In this document: one piece after another, positions 1 through 10,863 of the stretch
How positions within the stretch are numbered: position 1 is the first letter of the stretch
Layout of the letters: every line of letters starts with the position of its first letter
Assembly: GCA_964488865.1 (NCBI GenBank)
Contig: CAZAWR010000004.1
Location: 62,001 to 126,000 of the forward strand
DNA from: MWCO01 sp964488865
GTDB lineage: Bacteria; Myxococcota_A; Polyangia; Polyangiales; Polyangiaceae
DNA length: 64,000 bases
Reading direction: 5' to 3'
Translations under genes and position numbers: made by a program
The notes under the pieces: generated by a model
What the model saw: only the letters and a program-made list of their open reading frames with translations
Told to the model about the DNA's origin: nothing
The model's database searches: none

Positions 1-1074
1 GAGGTTGATCTCCTTGAGGCGGATCGGCAGGTTGGCGTTCTGCGTCGTGACGTAGCAGATGCCGCCGCCCATCAGACCGCCACCGAGCATGCCGACACGG
101 TGGATTTCTCGGGGTTTGACCTCCGCATCGTCCACGCCGGCGTCCTTCTTGAGGGCCGTGACGGCGTTGAAGATGCCGATGAGCTGGCGAGAGGTCTCGC
201 TCATGACGAGCTCGCCGAAGTAGCGGGCCTCGAGCTCGGAGGAGGCCTCGAAGCCCTTGTCCGCGTAGGTCTCGAGCACGTCGATGATGCGTTCCGTGGC
301 AGGGTAGTGACCGTAGGTCTTCTTTTGGGTCATCTCCCGTACCTTGCCGAACAGCACCTTGCGGCCCACGGGGTTGCGCTCGAGTGCGAGGGTGGTCAGC
401 CCCTTGGCGTCGAAGGTGAGCTTGCCCGGCTTGGCCTTGCGCGGCCCCTTCTTCGCGAGCTCCAGCGCGAGCTTGCTCGCGACCTCCACCAAGGCACTCT
501 TGCGCACCACCTCGGCCGCCACGCCCAGCTTCTTCGCCTTGCTAGGACGCATGTTCTTGCCCGTCAGACCGAAGTCCAGGGCCGCCTGCAACCCGACCAG
601 ACGCGCGAGGCGCTGCAAGCCGTTGCTGCCAGGCAATAGGCCAAGCTGCACCTCGGGGAACGCAAGGACGGTCTTCTTGTCGTCGGACAGCACGCGGGCA
701 TGACAGGCAAGGGCGAGCTCGAACCCGCCGCCGAGAGCCGAGCCGTTGATCGCCGCCACGATGGGCTTCTCGAGCTGCTCCAGACGCAGGAAGCCGCGCT
801 GTCCGATCCGGGACAGTGCCTCCGCATCTGCCGCCGTCTTGCACGCCTTGAGCATGTCGATGTTCGCCCCCGCGATCCAGGTGTCCGCTTTGCCGGACAC
901 GATGATCGCCGCCTTGACCGACGGGTCCCCGTCGAGCTTGGCGATGAGCGACTCGAACTCCTCGGCGAAGGAGGCTTGCAGGGTGTTGACCGATTCACCC
1001 GGGACGTCGAACGTGATCACCGCCACGCCGTCGGGACGCAGCTCGAAGGAAAGGGTCTTCATGTTGTCGTTCAT
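1..1074 (-). CDS. fadJ: FadJ-like fatty acid oxidation complex alpha subunit (3' part missing)
   Basis: This is the N-terminal 358 residues of a multifunctional enoyl-CoA hydratase / 3-hydroxyacyl-CoA dehydrogenase; the gene runs off the left edge. Residues 1 to about 200 form the crotonase domain. The oxyanion segment GSALGGGFE places Glu119, and PEV places Glu141, matching the catalytic glutamate pair of FadB/FadJ. Around residue 320 the NAD-binding fold of the dehydrogenase begins with GMLGGGLMGGG. The start ATG overlaps the fadI stop by one base (TGATG), so the two genes are translationally coupled and together encode the hydration, oxidation and thiolysis steps of beta-oxidation in the cytoplasm. 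FadJ rather than FadB is chosen because the thiolase partner is FadI-like and lies first in the operon; that is an inference. Confidence 0.93.
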   Translation of the reverse strand, partial: MNDNMKTLSFELRPDGVAVITFDVPGESVNTLQASFAEEFESLIAKLDGDPSVKAAIIVSGKADTWIAGANIDMLKACKTAADAEALSRIGQRGFLRLEQLEKPIVAAINGSALGGGFELALACHARVLSDDKKTVLAFPEVQLGLLPGSNGLQRLARLVGLQAALDFGLTGKNMRPSKAKKLGVAAEVVRKSALVEVASKLALELAKKGPRKAKPGKLTFDAKGLTTLALERNPVGRKVLFGKVREMTQKKTYGHYPATERIIDVLETYADKGFEASSELEARYFGELVMSETSRQLIGIFNAVTALKKDAGVDDAEVKPREIHRVGMLGGGLMGGGICYVTTQNANLPIRLKEINL

Positions 1075-2384
1075 CACGCCACCTCCAGGACCGCCGCCAC
1101 GCCCATGGCGCCGCCGGCGCAGATGGTCATCAAGGCGAACTGCTTCTGCCTGCGCTTGAGCTCCTTGAGCCCCTGCATCACCATGCGGGCGCCCGTCGCC
1201 CCGAAGGGGTGGCCGATGGCCACGGAGCCGCCATTGACGTTGAAGCGCTCGGGGTCGAGCTCCCCAATGGGCTCGCTCAGACCCAGGTGCTCCTCGCAGA
1301 ACTTGCGGGAACGAAGCGCCTCGAGGGTGCACGCCACCTGCGCCGCGAACGCCTCGTGCATCTCCACTAGGTCGATGTCCTTCATGGTCAAGCCCGCCTT
1401 CGCCAGCGCCTTCGGGATGCCGAAGACCGGGCCGATCAGCAGCTGCCACGTCGGGTCCACCGCCGTGTACGCCCAGGAACGAAGATAACCCAGGGGCTCG
1501 AGCCCGAGGGCGCGGGCCTTGGACTCGCGCATCACCACGATGGCCGCCGCCCCGTCCGTCAGCGGCGACGCGTTCGCCGCCGTCACCGTCCCATGCTTCT
1601 TGTCGTACACCGGGCGAAGCTTCGCGTAGTCCTCCAGCTTGGAGTCCTTGCGCACGATGTTGTCCTCCCGGAACGCCTCCTTGTAGGGAGGCGCCGCCAC
1701 CGGCATCACCAGGTCGTCGTAGAACCCCTCGGCCCACGCCTTCGCTGCCTTGGTGTGGGACTGATGCGCGATCTCGTCCTGCCACTGCCGCGAGATCCCC
1801 CAGTCCTTCACCATCATCTCGCAGTGCTGGCCCATCGACATGCCCGTGCTCGGCTCTAGAGAGTAGCCAGGCATCGGCGGGATCAGATCCCCCGGCGATA
1901 CCGTCGACAGAAGACGCACCCGGTCCATCGCCGTCTTCGCCTTCTGCAGCCCCATCAACGCCTTCGTCAGCTTGCGGCCCACGCCCAGCGGCAGGTCATC
2001 CATGCTGTCCGCACCACCCGTGATCATCGCGTCGTGCTCACCGTTCTCGATAGCGTTGATCGCCGTCGTCAGCGCCTGCACGCTCGTCACACACGCCTGC
2101 GACACCGAGTGGGCTACCGTCACGCTGTCGTCCAACACCGTCCGGATGACCACCTCCCGCGCCAGGTTGATGTAGTCGAGCGAAGGCATCACCTGCCCGA
2201 ACACGCAACCCGTGTACTCCTTCGGGTCCACCCCCGTCCGATGGATCAACTCGTTGACCACCGTCGCCGACAACTCCAGCGTCGTCATCGACTTGAAGCC
2301 CGACCCCTGCTTCAAAAAAGGTGTTCGAAGACCGGAGACGACGGCCACGCGGTCCGCCCCGTTGCTCTTGCCCTTGCTTGCCAT
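1074..2384 (-). CDS. fadI: acetyl-CoA acyltransferase (FadI-type thiolase)
   Basis: This 436-residue protein is a 3-ketoacyl-CoA thiolase that cleaves 3-ketoacyl-CoA with CoA in beta-oxidation. The acyl-accepting cysteine is Cys98 in SVSQACVTS. His392 lies in AIGHPFGATG and the second catalytic cysteine, Cys422, in the CAGGAMG block, the three standard thiolase motifs. The length fits FadI (about 436 residues) better than the shorter FadA. The start ATG follows GGAGGGTCC, a good ribosome binding site. It is the first gene of an operon with the fadJ-like gene and has a recognisable promoter about 60 bases upstream. Confidence 0.95.
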   Translation of the reverse strand: MASKGKSNGADRVAVVSGLRTPFLKQGSGFKSMTTLELSATVVNELIHRTGVDPKEYTGCVFGQVMPSLDYINLAREVVIRTVLDDSVTVAHSVSQACVTSVQALTTAINAIENGEHDAMITGGADSMDDLPLGVGRKLTKALMGLQKAKTAMDRVRLLSTVSPGDLIPPMPGYSLEPSTGMSMGQHCEMMVKDWGISRQWQDEIAHQSHTKAAKAWAEGFYDDLVMPVAAPPYKEAFREDNIVRKDSKLEDYAKLRPVYDKKHGTVTAANASPLTDGAAAIVVMRESKARALGLEPLGYLRSWAYTAVDPTWQLLIGPVFGIPKALAKAGLTMKDIDLVEMHEAFAAQVACTLEALRSRKFCEEHLGLSEPIGELDPERFNVNGGSVAIGHPFGATGARMVMQGLKELKRRQKQFALMTICAGGAMGVAAVLEVA

Positions 2385-2419
2385 GGACCCTCCTTCGGCA
2401 ACCCGGAATAGGCCGGGCG

Positions 2420-2435
2420 CTGAATGGCGATTCAG
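2420..2435. promoter_or_regulatory. perfect inverted repeat upstream of fadI (candidate operator)
   Basis: CTGAAT, spacer GGCG, ATTCAG is a perfect 6-bp inverted repeat. It lies between the predicted fadI transcription start and the fadI ATG, a position where a repressor would block transcription. No known fatty-acid regulator motif was matched with certainty. Confidence 0.4.
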
Positions 2436-2443
2436 TCCGGCCC

Positions 2444-2472
2444 AACCTAGGTCGGGTAACGCAACGTGTCAA
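2444..2472 (-). promoter_or_regulatory. predicted sigma-70 promoter of fadIJ
   Basis: Read on the minus strand, a perfect -35 box TTGACA is followed after 17 bases by TAGGTT as a weaker -10 box. The predicted transcript would start near 2437, about 53 bases before the fadI ATG. Confidence 0.5.
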
Positions 2473-2626
2473 TGTCGCGATGCGAAAAGTTGGCGAATCG
2501 GTGGGTTTCGCTCTCCCTTCGCGCAATCGCGCGGCGGTGCCAGGTTCCCCGCGGCCATCCGCGTGATGGCGCGGCGGTGCCGCGCACAACGCTCGACTCG
2601 TACTCGAACTGTACTCGGGTCTGACC

Positions 2627-3973
2627 CTACCGCCTCCGATAAGCCGCCCCTAGATCCCAACCCTCTGCCTCTTCCGCCGCCGCCATCACCACCGACGGGG
2701 CCAGCGCTCCGGCCACCCGCAACCCGCCCACGACCCCAAGGTGCAGCGTGCGCGTGAGCACACGGGGATCGAAGGAGCCGAGACGAGGCGGATACTGGAC
2801 GATCGAACGCGCGCGCACCCCGTCGTCCGCCGTCGCGAGGGCGACGAGCGACGCCATGCCGGCGGGCCCCACCGGGCGAACCACGTCCACCATGAGCGCG
2901 AAGCCACGCGAGGCGCGACGGCTCGCGAAGTCCGTGGGACCCAGGGCGGACAGCTCCACCTCGTGGCCCGGGCGCGACAGGATCGACGCCAGCGTGGCAG
3001 CCACCTCCACCAGGTGGGCCGACCGAGCGGGGGCGATGAGCTTGCACGCAGGTCCCCCCCACGGAACCGGCGTCGTCGAAGCGGGGAGCGGTCCCAGCCC
3101 GAGATGCCCGAGACGCGCGGGCTGGATCGCGTCGAGCAGCCGTTGGGCGACCCCCGGGGCGTTCCACGACCCCGCTTCTCGCCCAGTGCGCAGCACGATC
3201 CACCCCACGCTGCCCAGATCGAAGGGCACCGCGTCAGCCCGGGCCTGGTGCAGTCCGGCGCCCAGCCAGCCCACATCGGCCTTCTGCGCCTCGAACGCCC
3301 GCAGCGGCGCCTTCAGATCGGGGGCGGACGCGATGCGAATCCGTCGCAGGAACGCCGACCCGCGAGCCGCGTGGAGATTGCGCTCCAGCAAAAGCCCCTC
3401 ACGACCGAGGTCGGCCCGGAATGCGCCCGTGCCGTCCGGCTGCACGGAAGTCGATTGGGTCGACACCAGCGCCACCAACGGACAAGCAAGCGCTTGCGCC
3501 AGCTCCACAGGGTCTACGTCCCGAAACACCGCCACACGCCCGTCGCTCCGGTCCACCTTCCCCTCGGGGATGCCCAGCAGCACGGCGCTCGCTCCCCCGC
3601 GTCGCGCCCGCTCTACCGACTCGATCAGGTCCCGCGCAGCCAACGCCCTGCCCCGCGCCGAGACGAGCCCCCCACGCACGCGCACCCGCGTGCCGACACC
3701 TTGACGCGTCGGCAAGCCTTCCGCCAGCGAAGCGTAGACGTTGCCTGCCCGGTCCTGCCGAAACACAGGCTCGAACACCGCCCCCCCGATCAGCGCCGTC
3801 AAAGGGTCGAACAGATCGTACGGGTTCATCGTCGACGTGTCGTGCGGGATCTGGAAGGCGAGCTCCCCTCCCACGGGAATCCGCCCGAGCGCCAGCGACG
3901 GGGCCGCCCAGGACCCTACGGCGCACCCGACCGCTCCCTGCAGCAGCGCGCGACGCTGCACCCGTGCGGTCAT
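2627..3973 (-). CDS. exported solute-binding-protein-like protein
   Basis: The predicted protein has 448 residues and starts with MTARVQRRALLQGAVG, a twin-arginine-like signal followed by a hydrophobic stretch, so it is probably exported. The next segment, with TSTMNPYDLFDPLTALIGG and AEGLP, resembles the start of extracellular solute-binding proteins of ABC family 5 (oligopeptide/nickel type), but the rest is only weakly alike and no transporter genes are adjacent. The ATG at 3973 is preferred over an upstream ATG because it overlaps the preceding gene's stop as ATGA, and because the signal peptide then sits at the N-terminus. It probably has a binding role in the periplasm; substrate unknown. 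Confidence 0.6.
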   Translation of the reverse strand: MTARVQRRALLQGAVGCAVGSWAAPSLALGRIPVGGELAFQIPHDTSTMNPYDLFDPLTALIGGAVFEPVFRQDRAGNVYASLAEGLPTRQGVGTRVRVRGGLVSARGRALAARDLIESVERARRGGASAVLLGIPEGKVDRSDGRVAVFRDVDPVELAQALACPLVALVSTQSTSVQPDGTGAFRADLGREGLLLERNLHAARGSAFLRRIRIASAPDLKAPLRAFEAQKADVGWLGAGLHQARADAVPFDLGSVGWIVLRTGREAGSWNAPGVAQRLLDAIQPARLGHLGLGPLPASTTPVPWGGPACKLIAPARSAHLVEVAATLASILSRPGHEVELSALGPTDFASRRASRGFALMVDVVRPVGPAGMASLVALATADDGVRARSIVQYPPRLGSFDPRVLTRTLHLGVVGGLRVAGALAPSVVMAAAEEAEGWDLGAAYRRR

Positions 3974-5355
3974 GGCAGGACCCACAACTCCCGGGAGGTA
4001 GCGACCACCATCGTCCGCAACCCAGGTCCGTCCGGCGGGCACACGGCAAGAGCCGAGATGCCGTCAGGTACGGCGACTTCCAAGCGCTTGTCTAGCGTCC
4101 CGGCCGCACGCCAGGAACGCACCACCAGCGCGTCGTTGCGAGCGTTGAGCACGTTCTTGCTGGCGACGAGGTCCGGGTCCCCGTCCAAGTCCACGTCTGC
4201 GAGAGCGATCTGGGCCCCGACGTTCTGGAGCACGTGCTGTCCCCCTCGGTCGTCGCGCAGGGCAACGCTTCCATCGGTGGGGTTGCGAACGGCCCACACG
4301 TTGCGGGGGCGCCCTTGCGTGTCGAACGTAAGGTCCCAAGCGGCAGCGTCGAAAGGGAACGGGGCGGGGGATGGGGGAGAAGGGTCGCCGGGCAGGCACG
4401 GGCCAAGCTCAGCGGCCAGGGAGCCCACGCGTCGTGGGGAGCAGGCCACGCCCCCGGCAGCGGGCACGGGCATCCCGCCGTAGGTAGCGACCAGCCCGAG
4501 CTCGCCGTCCAGGCGAACCGACAGCTCCCGATCCGTCAACCCGAGGTCGACCCTCCCGGCGGTCACCGCGACCGTTCCCAGCGGTTCCCGCCAAGGAGAG
4601 GGCGCAATGGAGGAAAGATCGTTCCAGCTGACTTCCCGTAGAGGAAGGAGCTTGCCCTGTCGAATTCGGCCCTTCGTGACGGTGCGGCGGGACAACACCA
4701 GGAGCTCGATCGAACCGTCATCGTCCACGTCACTGCACGCGAGGGCCAGGACTTCGGGCACGGGCAAGGGAACCTTGTGTGGGTTGCGCGCGATGAGCGG
4801 CGTCGGGGCGAGGTAGGACCGGACTTCCGCGTCGATGCGGGCGCTGCCAAACCCGTGGGCGACAGGGCCGGGAGCGCCGCTGCGGGAGCGGTCCCAGATG
4901 TTGCGAGGGATCGGGTACAGATCGATGGTGACCCGCAGCTCGCCGCCGGTGACCTGGGTCTGCACATAGGCAAGGGAAGAGGAGGTGGAAGCCTCTGCCC
5001 GGGCTTCCTCTAGCGACATGGGGCTTCGCGCGCCGCGGGCCGCCGGGCCCAGGGCGCCCGCTACGAGCGTCACTACCCGGTTCACCAGCGCCGCAGCCCG
5101 GGGCGCTGGGGCGTCGGACTCCAAAGGCGCGCCCGCCACCACCCCGCCCGCCCCTCGCCCCGCAACAGGCACCAGGGCTGCGCGGATCGCCCGCGCCAAC
5201 GCGGGTTGAACGACATCGCCTGGGACGCTCCCGGACGACGGGGGCCCTGCCGGTTTCGGCTGCGCCCCCAGCCGCGACGGATGAATCGTCAGGATGGCGG
5301 CGCACGCCAAGCCGCACAGGGCAATGCCAGACCAGGGGTGTCGACGATGGCGCAT
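3970..5355 (-). CDS. exported protein with FG-GAP/VCBS-like calcium-binding repeats
   Basis: This 461-residue protein begins with a signal peptide (MRHRRHPWSGIALCGLACAA). Two short repeats, CSDVDDDGSIELLVLS and LADVDLDGDPDLVAS, have the DxDxDG-type loop of FG-GAP/VCBS beta-propeller blades, suggesting a secreted, partly propeller-like protein that binds calcium. The region in between is not recognised. The ATG at 5355 is chosen over an in-frame ATG far upstream because the latter would add a Gly/Arg-rich leader before the signal peptide. It is translationally coupled to the following exported protein by an ATGA overlap, so the two may act together at the cell envelope. Function unknown. Confidence 0.65.
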   Translation of the reverse strand: MRHRRHPWSGIALCGLACAAILTIHPSRLGAQPKPAGPPSSGSVPGDVVQPALARAIRAALVPVAGRGAGGVVAGAPLESDAPAPRAAALVNRVVTLVAGALGPAARGARSPMSLEEARAEASTSSSLAYVQTQVTGGELRVTIDLYPIPRNIWDRSRSGAPGPVAHGFGSARIDAEVRSYLAPTPLIARNPHKVPLPVPEVLALACSDVDDDGSIELLVLSRRTVTKGRIRQGKLLPLREVSWNDLSSIAPSPWREPLGTVAVTAGRVDLGLTDRELSVRLDGELGLVATYGGMPVPAAGGVACSPRRVGSLAAELGPCLPGDPSPPSPAPFPFDAAAWDLTFDTQGRPRNVWAVRNPTDGSVALRDDRGGQHVLQNVGAQIALADVDLDGDPDLVASKNVLNARNDALVVRSWRAAGTLDKRLEVAVPDGISALAVCPPDGPGLRTMVVATSRELWVLP

Positions 5356-5480
5356 GGGAGGAACCAATCCAGCAAGTTTTGGCCCGGGATGCAACGGGCA
5401 CGGCTCGCCCACAGGTCCGTAGGGCTCGAATCCCCTAAGCCGTCGGCCGAACCGTAGGGACAGTGGTACGATGACCCGCC

Positions 5481-5897
5481 ATGACCCGCCACGGATTCCT
5501 CTTCGCCCTGCTCCTGTCGCTCGTGCTTGGCCTGACAGCGTGCCCGTCGTCCGAGGCCTACGTCGCCCCCCCGGCGCCCGCCATGCCCGCGACATGGACC
5601 GTCAAGGCCGACGAAACCTACACCCACAACCAGCGCGAGTTCCTCGAAGTCGAAGGCCGGCTCAAGGGGCGCATCAAGGCCTTGCGCATCACCCTGTACG
5701 ACGTGGGTGGGCACTTGGTTCGGCTGCACACGATCGTGCCGACAAGCAGCGAGGAAGCGGACAAGATCTTCCGCATCCTCGCCAACAAGAAGCAGCCGTG
5801 GTCGTACCTGCGCAAGGACGAGATCCTCTACGAGTTCGCCGGCCCGGACGACGCGGAGAAAGAAATCAGCGCGGCTCGGGAGATGCTGGCTCGCTGA
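5481..5897 (+). CDS. small predicted lipoprotein
   Basis: The protein has 138 residues. The N-terminus MTRHGFLFALLLSLVLGLTACPSS is a lipoprotein signal peptide with the lipobox LTAC. The mature part is soluble, charged and without a domain I recognise; it contains a mixed beta/helix pattern ending in an alanine/glutamate-rich helix. It is transcribed divergently from the FG-GAP gene, with about 125 bases between the two starts. Confidence 0.7.
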   Translation: MTRHGFLFALLLSLVLGLTACPSSEAYVAPPAPAMPATWTVKADETYTHNQREFLEVEGRLKGRIKALRITLYDVGGHLVRLHTIVPTSSEEADKIFRILANKKQPWSYLRKDEILYEFAGPDDAEKEISAAREMLAR

Positions 5898-6081
5898 AGG
5901 TTTCCTCTGTCCGGGGAATGGCACAGGTTTGCTTCTGCGCAGTGCCGTAGCCAATTCCCTGACGTGAGCCGATTCCAGGCTCTGCTGGGCACTTTCAGTG
6001 CGACGTGTAACCTGGTAGGACAGGGACCTTGAGAGTTTGACTGCCTGCTTCAAGCGACCTGCGCGTCGCCGGGAGGGATTA

Positions 6082-7209
6082 ATGCTCAATTGCCGCCTAT
6101 TCTGGGTGACAACCTTGGTGGGAACGCTGGGGCTGGTGGCCTGTGGTTCGGACGAGCAAGCGTCGGGGGACGTGCCCTCAGCAGGAACGGGAGGAGGCGC
6201 GACGGATGCCGCCGCGGAGTCAGCACAACCGGATGCTACAGGGGCCACCGGGGGTGTAGGAGGAACGGGGGAGGACGCGGGGACGCCGGAAGACGCGACG
6301 GTGAACGAGGACGGCGGGCAGGACGCGGACGCCAGCGTGGCGAAGCCCGAAGAACCGCGGTTCGATCAGGTCGCGTCCTACTCGACCACCATCACGGCGT
6401 CGGGCGACCCCACGGACGTTTACCACCCCAACCCCGCGGACTTGGGCACCGGAAGCTACGCCTTCCCCATCGCCTTGATGATGCAGGGCGCCAAGGTGGA
6501 CAAGCAGCACTACGCCTCGTTCGCGCGCACCGTTGCCAGCTACGGGTTCGTCGTGGTGGTCCCGAACCACGAGAGCATGAGCGTGACCGGCCAAGGCTTG
6601 TACATGCAGCCTTCGGTGGTGAACGACGTGCTCGGGCACATGCAAGCGGAGCAGCAGAGCCATCCTGCGCTCGGCGGCAAGCTCGACCTGAGCACGCTCG
6701 TGCTGCTCGGCCACTCCTACGGGGGTGTGGTGGCGATGCAGGCGCTTCAGGGCGTGTGTCAGTTCCCGTTCTGCATCGGAGGCTTCAACCGACCGGCGGA
6801 GCTGAAGGCGGGGGCTCTCTTCGCCACGAACATGAAGCCGCCGTTCGGCGCGATTCCGGAGACCGACAACACGGGCTGGGCGATCGCGCTGGTGCAGGGT
6901 GACCAAGACCAGAAGGCCAAGCTCGCCGACACGGTCGAGACGTACGAGAAAATCAAGGCGCCCCCAAAAGCGCTCGTGACCCTCGCGGGCGTCAACCACT
7001 ACGGCATCTGTGACACGAACAACCCGCCGGGGGCCGATGCCGACACCGGCGCGGCCACGACCGACCAGGCCGCGGCAGTGGAGACCGCGGCACGGTGGAG
7101 CGCGCTGTTCCTGCGAGCGCATGTGCTGGGGGACACGGAAGCGGCAAGCTACGTGCACCAGACCGGCGATGCGTCCGACCCCGTGGCCACCGTCGTGTCG
7201 GAGCCGTAG
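6082..7209 (+). CDS. lipoprotein alpha/beta hydrolase (chlorophyllase / PET-hydrolase-like esterase)
   Basis: This 375-residue protein starts with a lipoprotein signal (lipobox LVAC, then GSDEQAS) and a Gly/Ala/Thr/Asp-rich linker to about residue 95, typical of surface lipoproteins in myxobacteria. The catalytic domain follows: GFVVVVPNHES is the strand and oxyanion region, GHSYGGVVAM carries the serine nucleophile, and GVNHYGICD probably carries the catalytic histidine. This order matches the chlorophyllase/cutinase-like branch of serine hydrolases, which act on esters. The ATG at 6082 is chosen because it follows GGGAGGG and begins the signal peptide. It is likely an outer-membrane or periplasmic esterase; the substrate cannot be read from the sequence. 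Confidence 0.75.
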   Translation: MLNCRLFWVTTLVGTLGLVACGSDEQASGDVPSAGTGGGATDAAAESAQPDATGATGGVGGTGEDAGTPEDATVNEDGGQDADASVAKPEEPRFDQVASYSTTITASGDPTDVYHPNPADLGTGSYAFPIALMMQGAKVDKQHYASFARTVASYGFVVVVPNHESMSVTGQGLYMQPSVVNDVLGHMQAEQQSHPALGGKLDLSTLVLLGHSYGGVVAMQALQGVCQFPFCIGGFNRPAELKAGALFATNMKPPFGAIPETDNTGWAIALVQGDQDQKAKLADTVETYEKIKAPPKALVTLAGVNHYGICDTNNPPGADADTGAATTDQAAAVETAARWSALFLRAHVLGDTEAASYVHQTGDASDPVATVVSEP

Positions 7210-7213
7210 GGAC

Positions 7214-7498
7214 TCACCGTCCCGCCAACCACCCCAACACCGCCGTCGCTGCCGCGAGAGCACCGATCGGCAGCAGCAGCCACAGCAGCAGACCCCGCCA
7301 GGCCGGCCCCAGCGACCGCCCCTTCTTCCGGTCGCACTCCAGACAAATCGCCCACACCTTCGCGCTCGACTCCGTCAGCGTAGAGCAGTCCCCGCACACC
7401 ATCTGGTGGCACGACGCGCACGGGCCCGCCGCCTCCTTCCCACAGTGCACGCACCGCGGAGGGGCGTCGTCGCCCACGTGCTGCAGCCCGCCCGTCAC
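7214..7498 (-). CDS. small zinc-ribbon membrane protein
   Basis: This 94-residue protein begins with GTG. Its N-terminal half has a B-box-like array of metal ligands: CVHCGKE, CASCHQMVC, CGDC and CLEC. The C-terminal third is one transmembrane helix (LLLWLLLPIGALAAATAVLGWL). It lies 6 bases downstream of glmS and is probably cotranscribed with it. Small zinc-binding membrane proteins of this shape are common in myxobacteria but have no assigned function. Confidence 0.7.
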   Translation of the reverse strand: MTGGLQHVGDDAPPRCVHCGKEAAGPCASCHQMVCGDCSTLTESSAKVWAICLECDRKKGRSLGPAWRGLLLWLLLPIGALAAATAVLGWLAGR

Positions 7499-7504
7499 GT
7501 CCGC

Positions 7505-9334
<1,830 letters not shown>

Positions 9335-9431
9335 GCCTTCATCCCTCGCTCGCAGGTGTTCGCTCCCCCGAAAGGGAGAGGGCATCCTATCACGTTGCTG
9401 ACGTCACGGGACCAGGCCGGCGGAACACGCG

Positions 9432-10484
9432 TCAGCGACCTGATGAATCGGTCGGGCGGAGCGTCTCGTCCGCTCCCGAGCCGACGGGCGCGGGGACGCG
9501 CGGGGACGGTTTGGACCACTCCTCTTGCAGTCGATCGAGGCGTTGCGCGATGTCGAGAACCTGCTCGGCGGGGAGCTTGGCTCGGACCCGCAGGCGGGGA
9601 CCTTCCCTCTCCACGCTCGTGGCTTCGAGCAAAGCTGCCACACCCGCGGCGCGCATCGCCAAGGACCCCATGGCCCTGGATCGCATCGATCCCATCCGAT
9701 CCGCCAGGGACCCGCAGACGCTCTCCGACTCGCACCACACGATCGCCCGAACCTCCGTGTTCGACCGAAGGTCGGCGGCACACGCCACGCCCTCCACGCG
9801 TTCCAGCGCGACCGGCTCGTCCAACCAGCGTGCGACCCCCTCACGCAAGGCCGGACTGACCACCACCGTGACGGTCATGTCCCCGGGGCCCACCTCGCCT
9901 CGCATCCGAGCATGCGGACCTGCTCCCAACGCCGAAGCGGTTCGGCCCGCGAGAGCGTCCATCATGCGCGAACGGGTCCCCGGCCGCGCAAGCAGCAGCA
10001 ACCCGGAGTCCTCCACCGCGATCTGGGCAGCCCCGGGCCCCAACCGCTCGTCCGTGATGACCCGGAATCCTTCCACTTCCGCATACGTAGGTGCAGCCCC
10101 GCGCGATGCCATCGTGCCTCGCGCGCACTCCCACACGGACTGCGCGTGGACCGGCGCCCGCGCCGCGATCCCGAAGCTCGCCCCCGGCTCCGAAGGCTCC
10201 CACACCACCAGCGTCTCGACACGCTCCGACAGGTTTCTCCCGCACCCGTCCTCCGCCCCGGGAACCAGCGACGGCACCGTGCTCGCGCCGAACATCCCGC
10301 GGTACGGAGAGCCTCGAATCACCGACAGGTTGGCCACCATCACCACCTGTGCGTCGGAAGGAACCGCGCCGAGAGGGTCCGACCGCGTGGGACTTTCTCT
10401 CCTGTGCAACGCGAGCACGACCCCACCCGCAAGGAGCGCCCCCACCCCGAGGAAGATCATCGCATGGCGCGCCGTGGTCCTCAC
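9432..10484 (-). CDS. membrane-anchored protein of unknown function
   Basis: This 350-residue protein has an uncleaved-looking N-terminal transmembrane helix (MIFLGVGALLAGGVVLAL, about residues 9-26) and a large extracytoplasmic part. PSDAQVVMVANLSVIRGSPYRG near the start is typical of a myxobacterial family of anchored proteins that begin with a statement of this form, but I know no function. Four scattered cysteines could form disulfides. It lies upstream of glmS on the same strand, with about 97 bases between them. Confidence 0.6.
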   Translation of the reverse strand: MRTTARHAMIFLGVGALLAGGVVLALHRRESPTRSDPLGAVPSDAQVVMVANLSVIRGSPYRGMFGASTVPSLVPGAEDGCGRNLSERVETLVVWEPSEPGASFGIAARAPVHAQSVWECARGTMASRGAAPTYAEVEGFRVITDERLGPGAAQIAVEDSGLLLLARPGTRSRMMDALAGRTASALGAGPHARMRGEVGPGDMTVTVVVSPALREGVARWLDEPVALERVEGVACAADLRSNTEVRAIVWCESESVCGSLADRMGSMRSRAMGSLAMRAAGVAALLEATSVEREGPRLRVRAKLPAEQVLDIAQRLDRLQEEWSKPSPRVPAPVGSGADETLRPTDSSGR

Positions 10485-10533
10485 GTCGTCCTTCCCTTAC
10501 CGCCTCCTGCCCCCAAACGCGAGACCCGGTCCG

Positions 10534-10800
10534 TCACTCCGTCGGATCCGTCGTTCGACGGCCAGGGCTCCTGCGTCGCCCCTCGGGCCTGGGGAACACG
10601 CGGCGGTCGGCCTGCCCGCGGCGGTCGGCCTGCCCGCGACGCTCCGCAGCGCTTTCCTCGGTCGTCGGGGGTTGCTCGCCGCGCTCGACCGCGGCGTGGG
10701 TCAGGCACAGGTAGATCGCTCGTCCCCGTACGACGAGCCTGCGCACGACGTTGGGATTTGATTCGCCACAAGCGGGCAACGCGGCTCTGGAAGCGGCCAT
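10534..10800 (-). CDS. small protein with a Cys/His motif and an Arg-rich tail
   Basis: The predicted product has 88 residues. The N-terminal half, with CGESN, VVRRLVVRGRAIYLC and LTHAA, has the spacing of a small metal-binding or flavour-of-zinc-finger fold (Cys, Cys, His). The C-terminal half is Arg/Glu/Pro-rich and includes a tandem repeat RRGQAD RRGQAD, encoded by a duplicated 18-base unit at about 10611-10646. The gene is transcribed divergently from the TPR protein at 10864. It could be a chance reading frame in GC-rich DNA; the first half looks real. Confidence 0.4.
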   Translation of the reverse strand: MAASRAALPACGESNPNVVRRLVVRGRAIYLCLTHAAVERGEQPPTTEESAAERRGQADRRGQADRRVFPRPEGRRRSPGRRTTDPTE

Positions 10801-10863
10801 GGCAAGGACGGTTCCCAATTCCCTCGCCCTGGGCCAAGTTCTCGTCGTGCTACAATCGCCGCG

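Noticed and set aside
2741..4483. 580-codon plus-strand frame across the solute-binding-like and FG-GAP genes
   Set aside because: Arg/Pro/His-rich shadow frame of GC-rich DNA without signal peptide or motif; the minus-strand frames have signal peptides and coupled starts.
9335..9431. glmS-type ribozyme or riboswitch in the glmS leader
   Set aside because: The 97-base leader is too short for the ribozyme and has none of its conserved core; only a TGACGTCA palindrome is seen.
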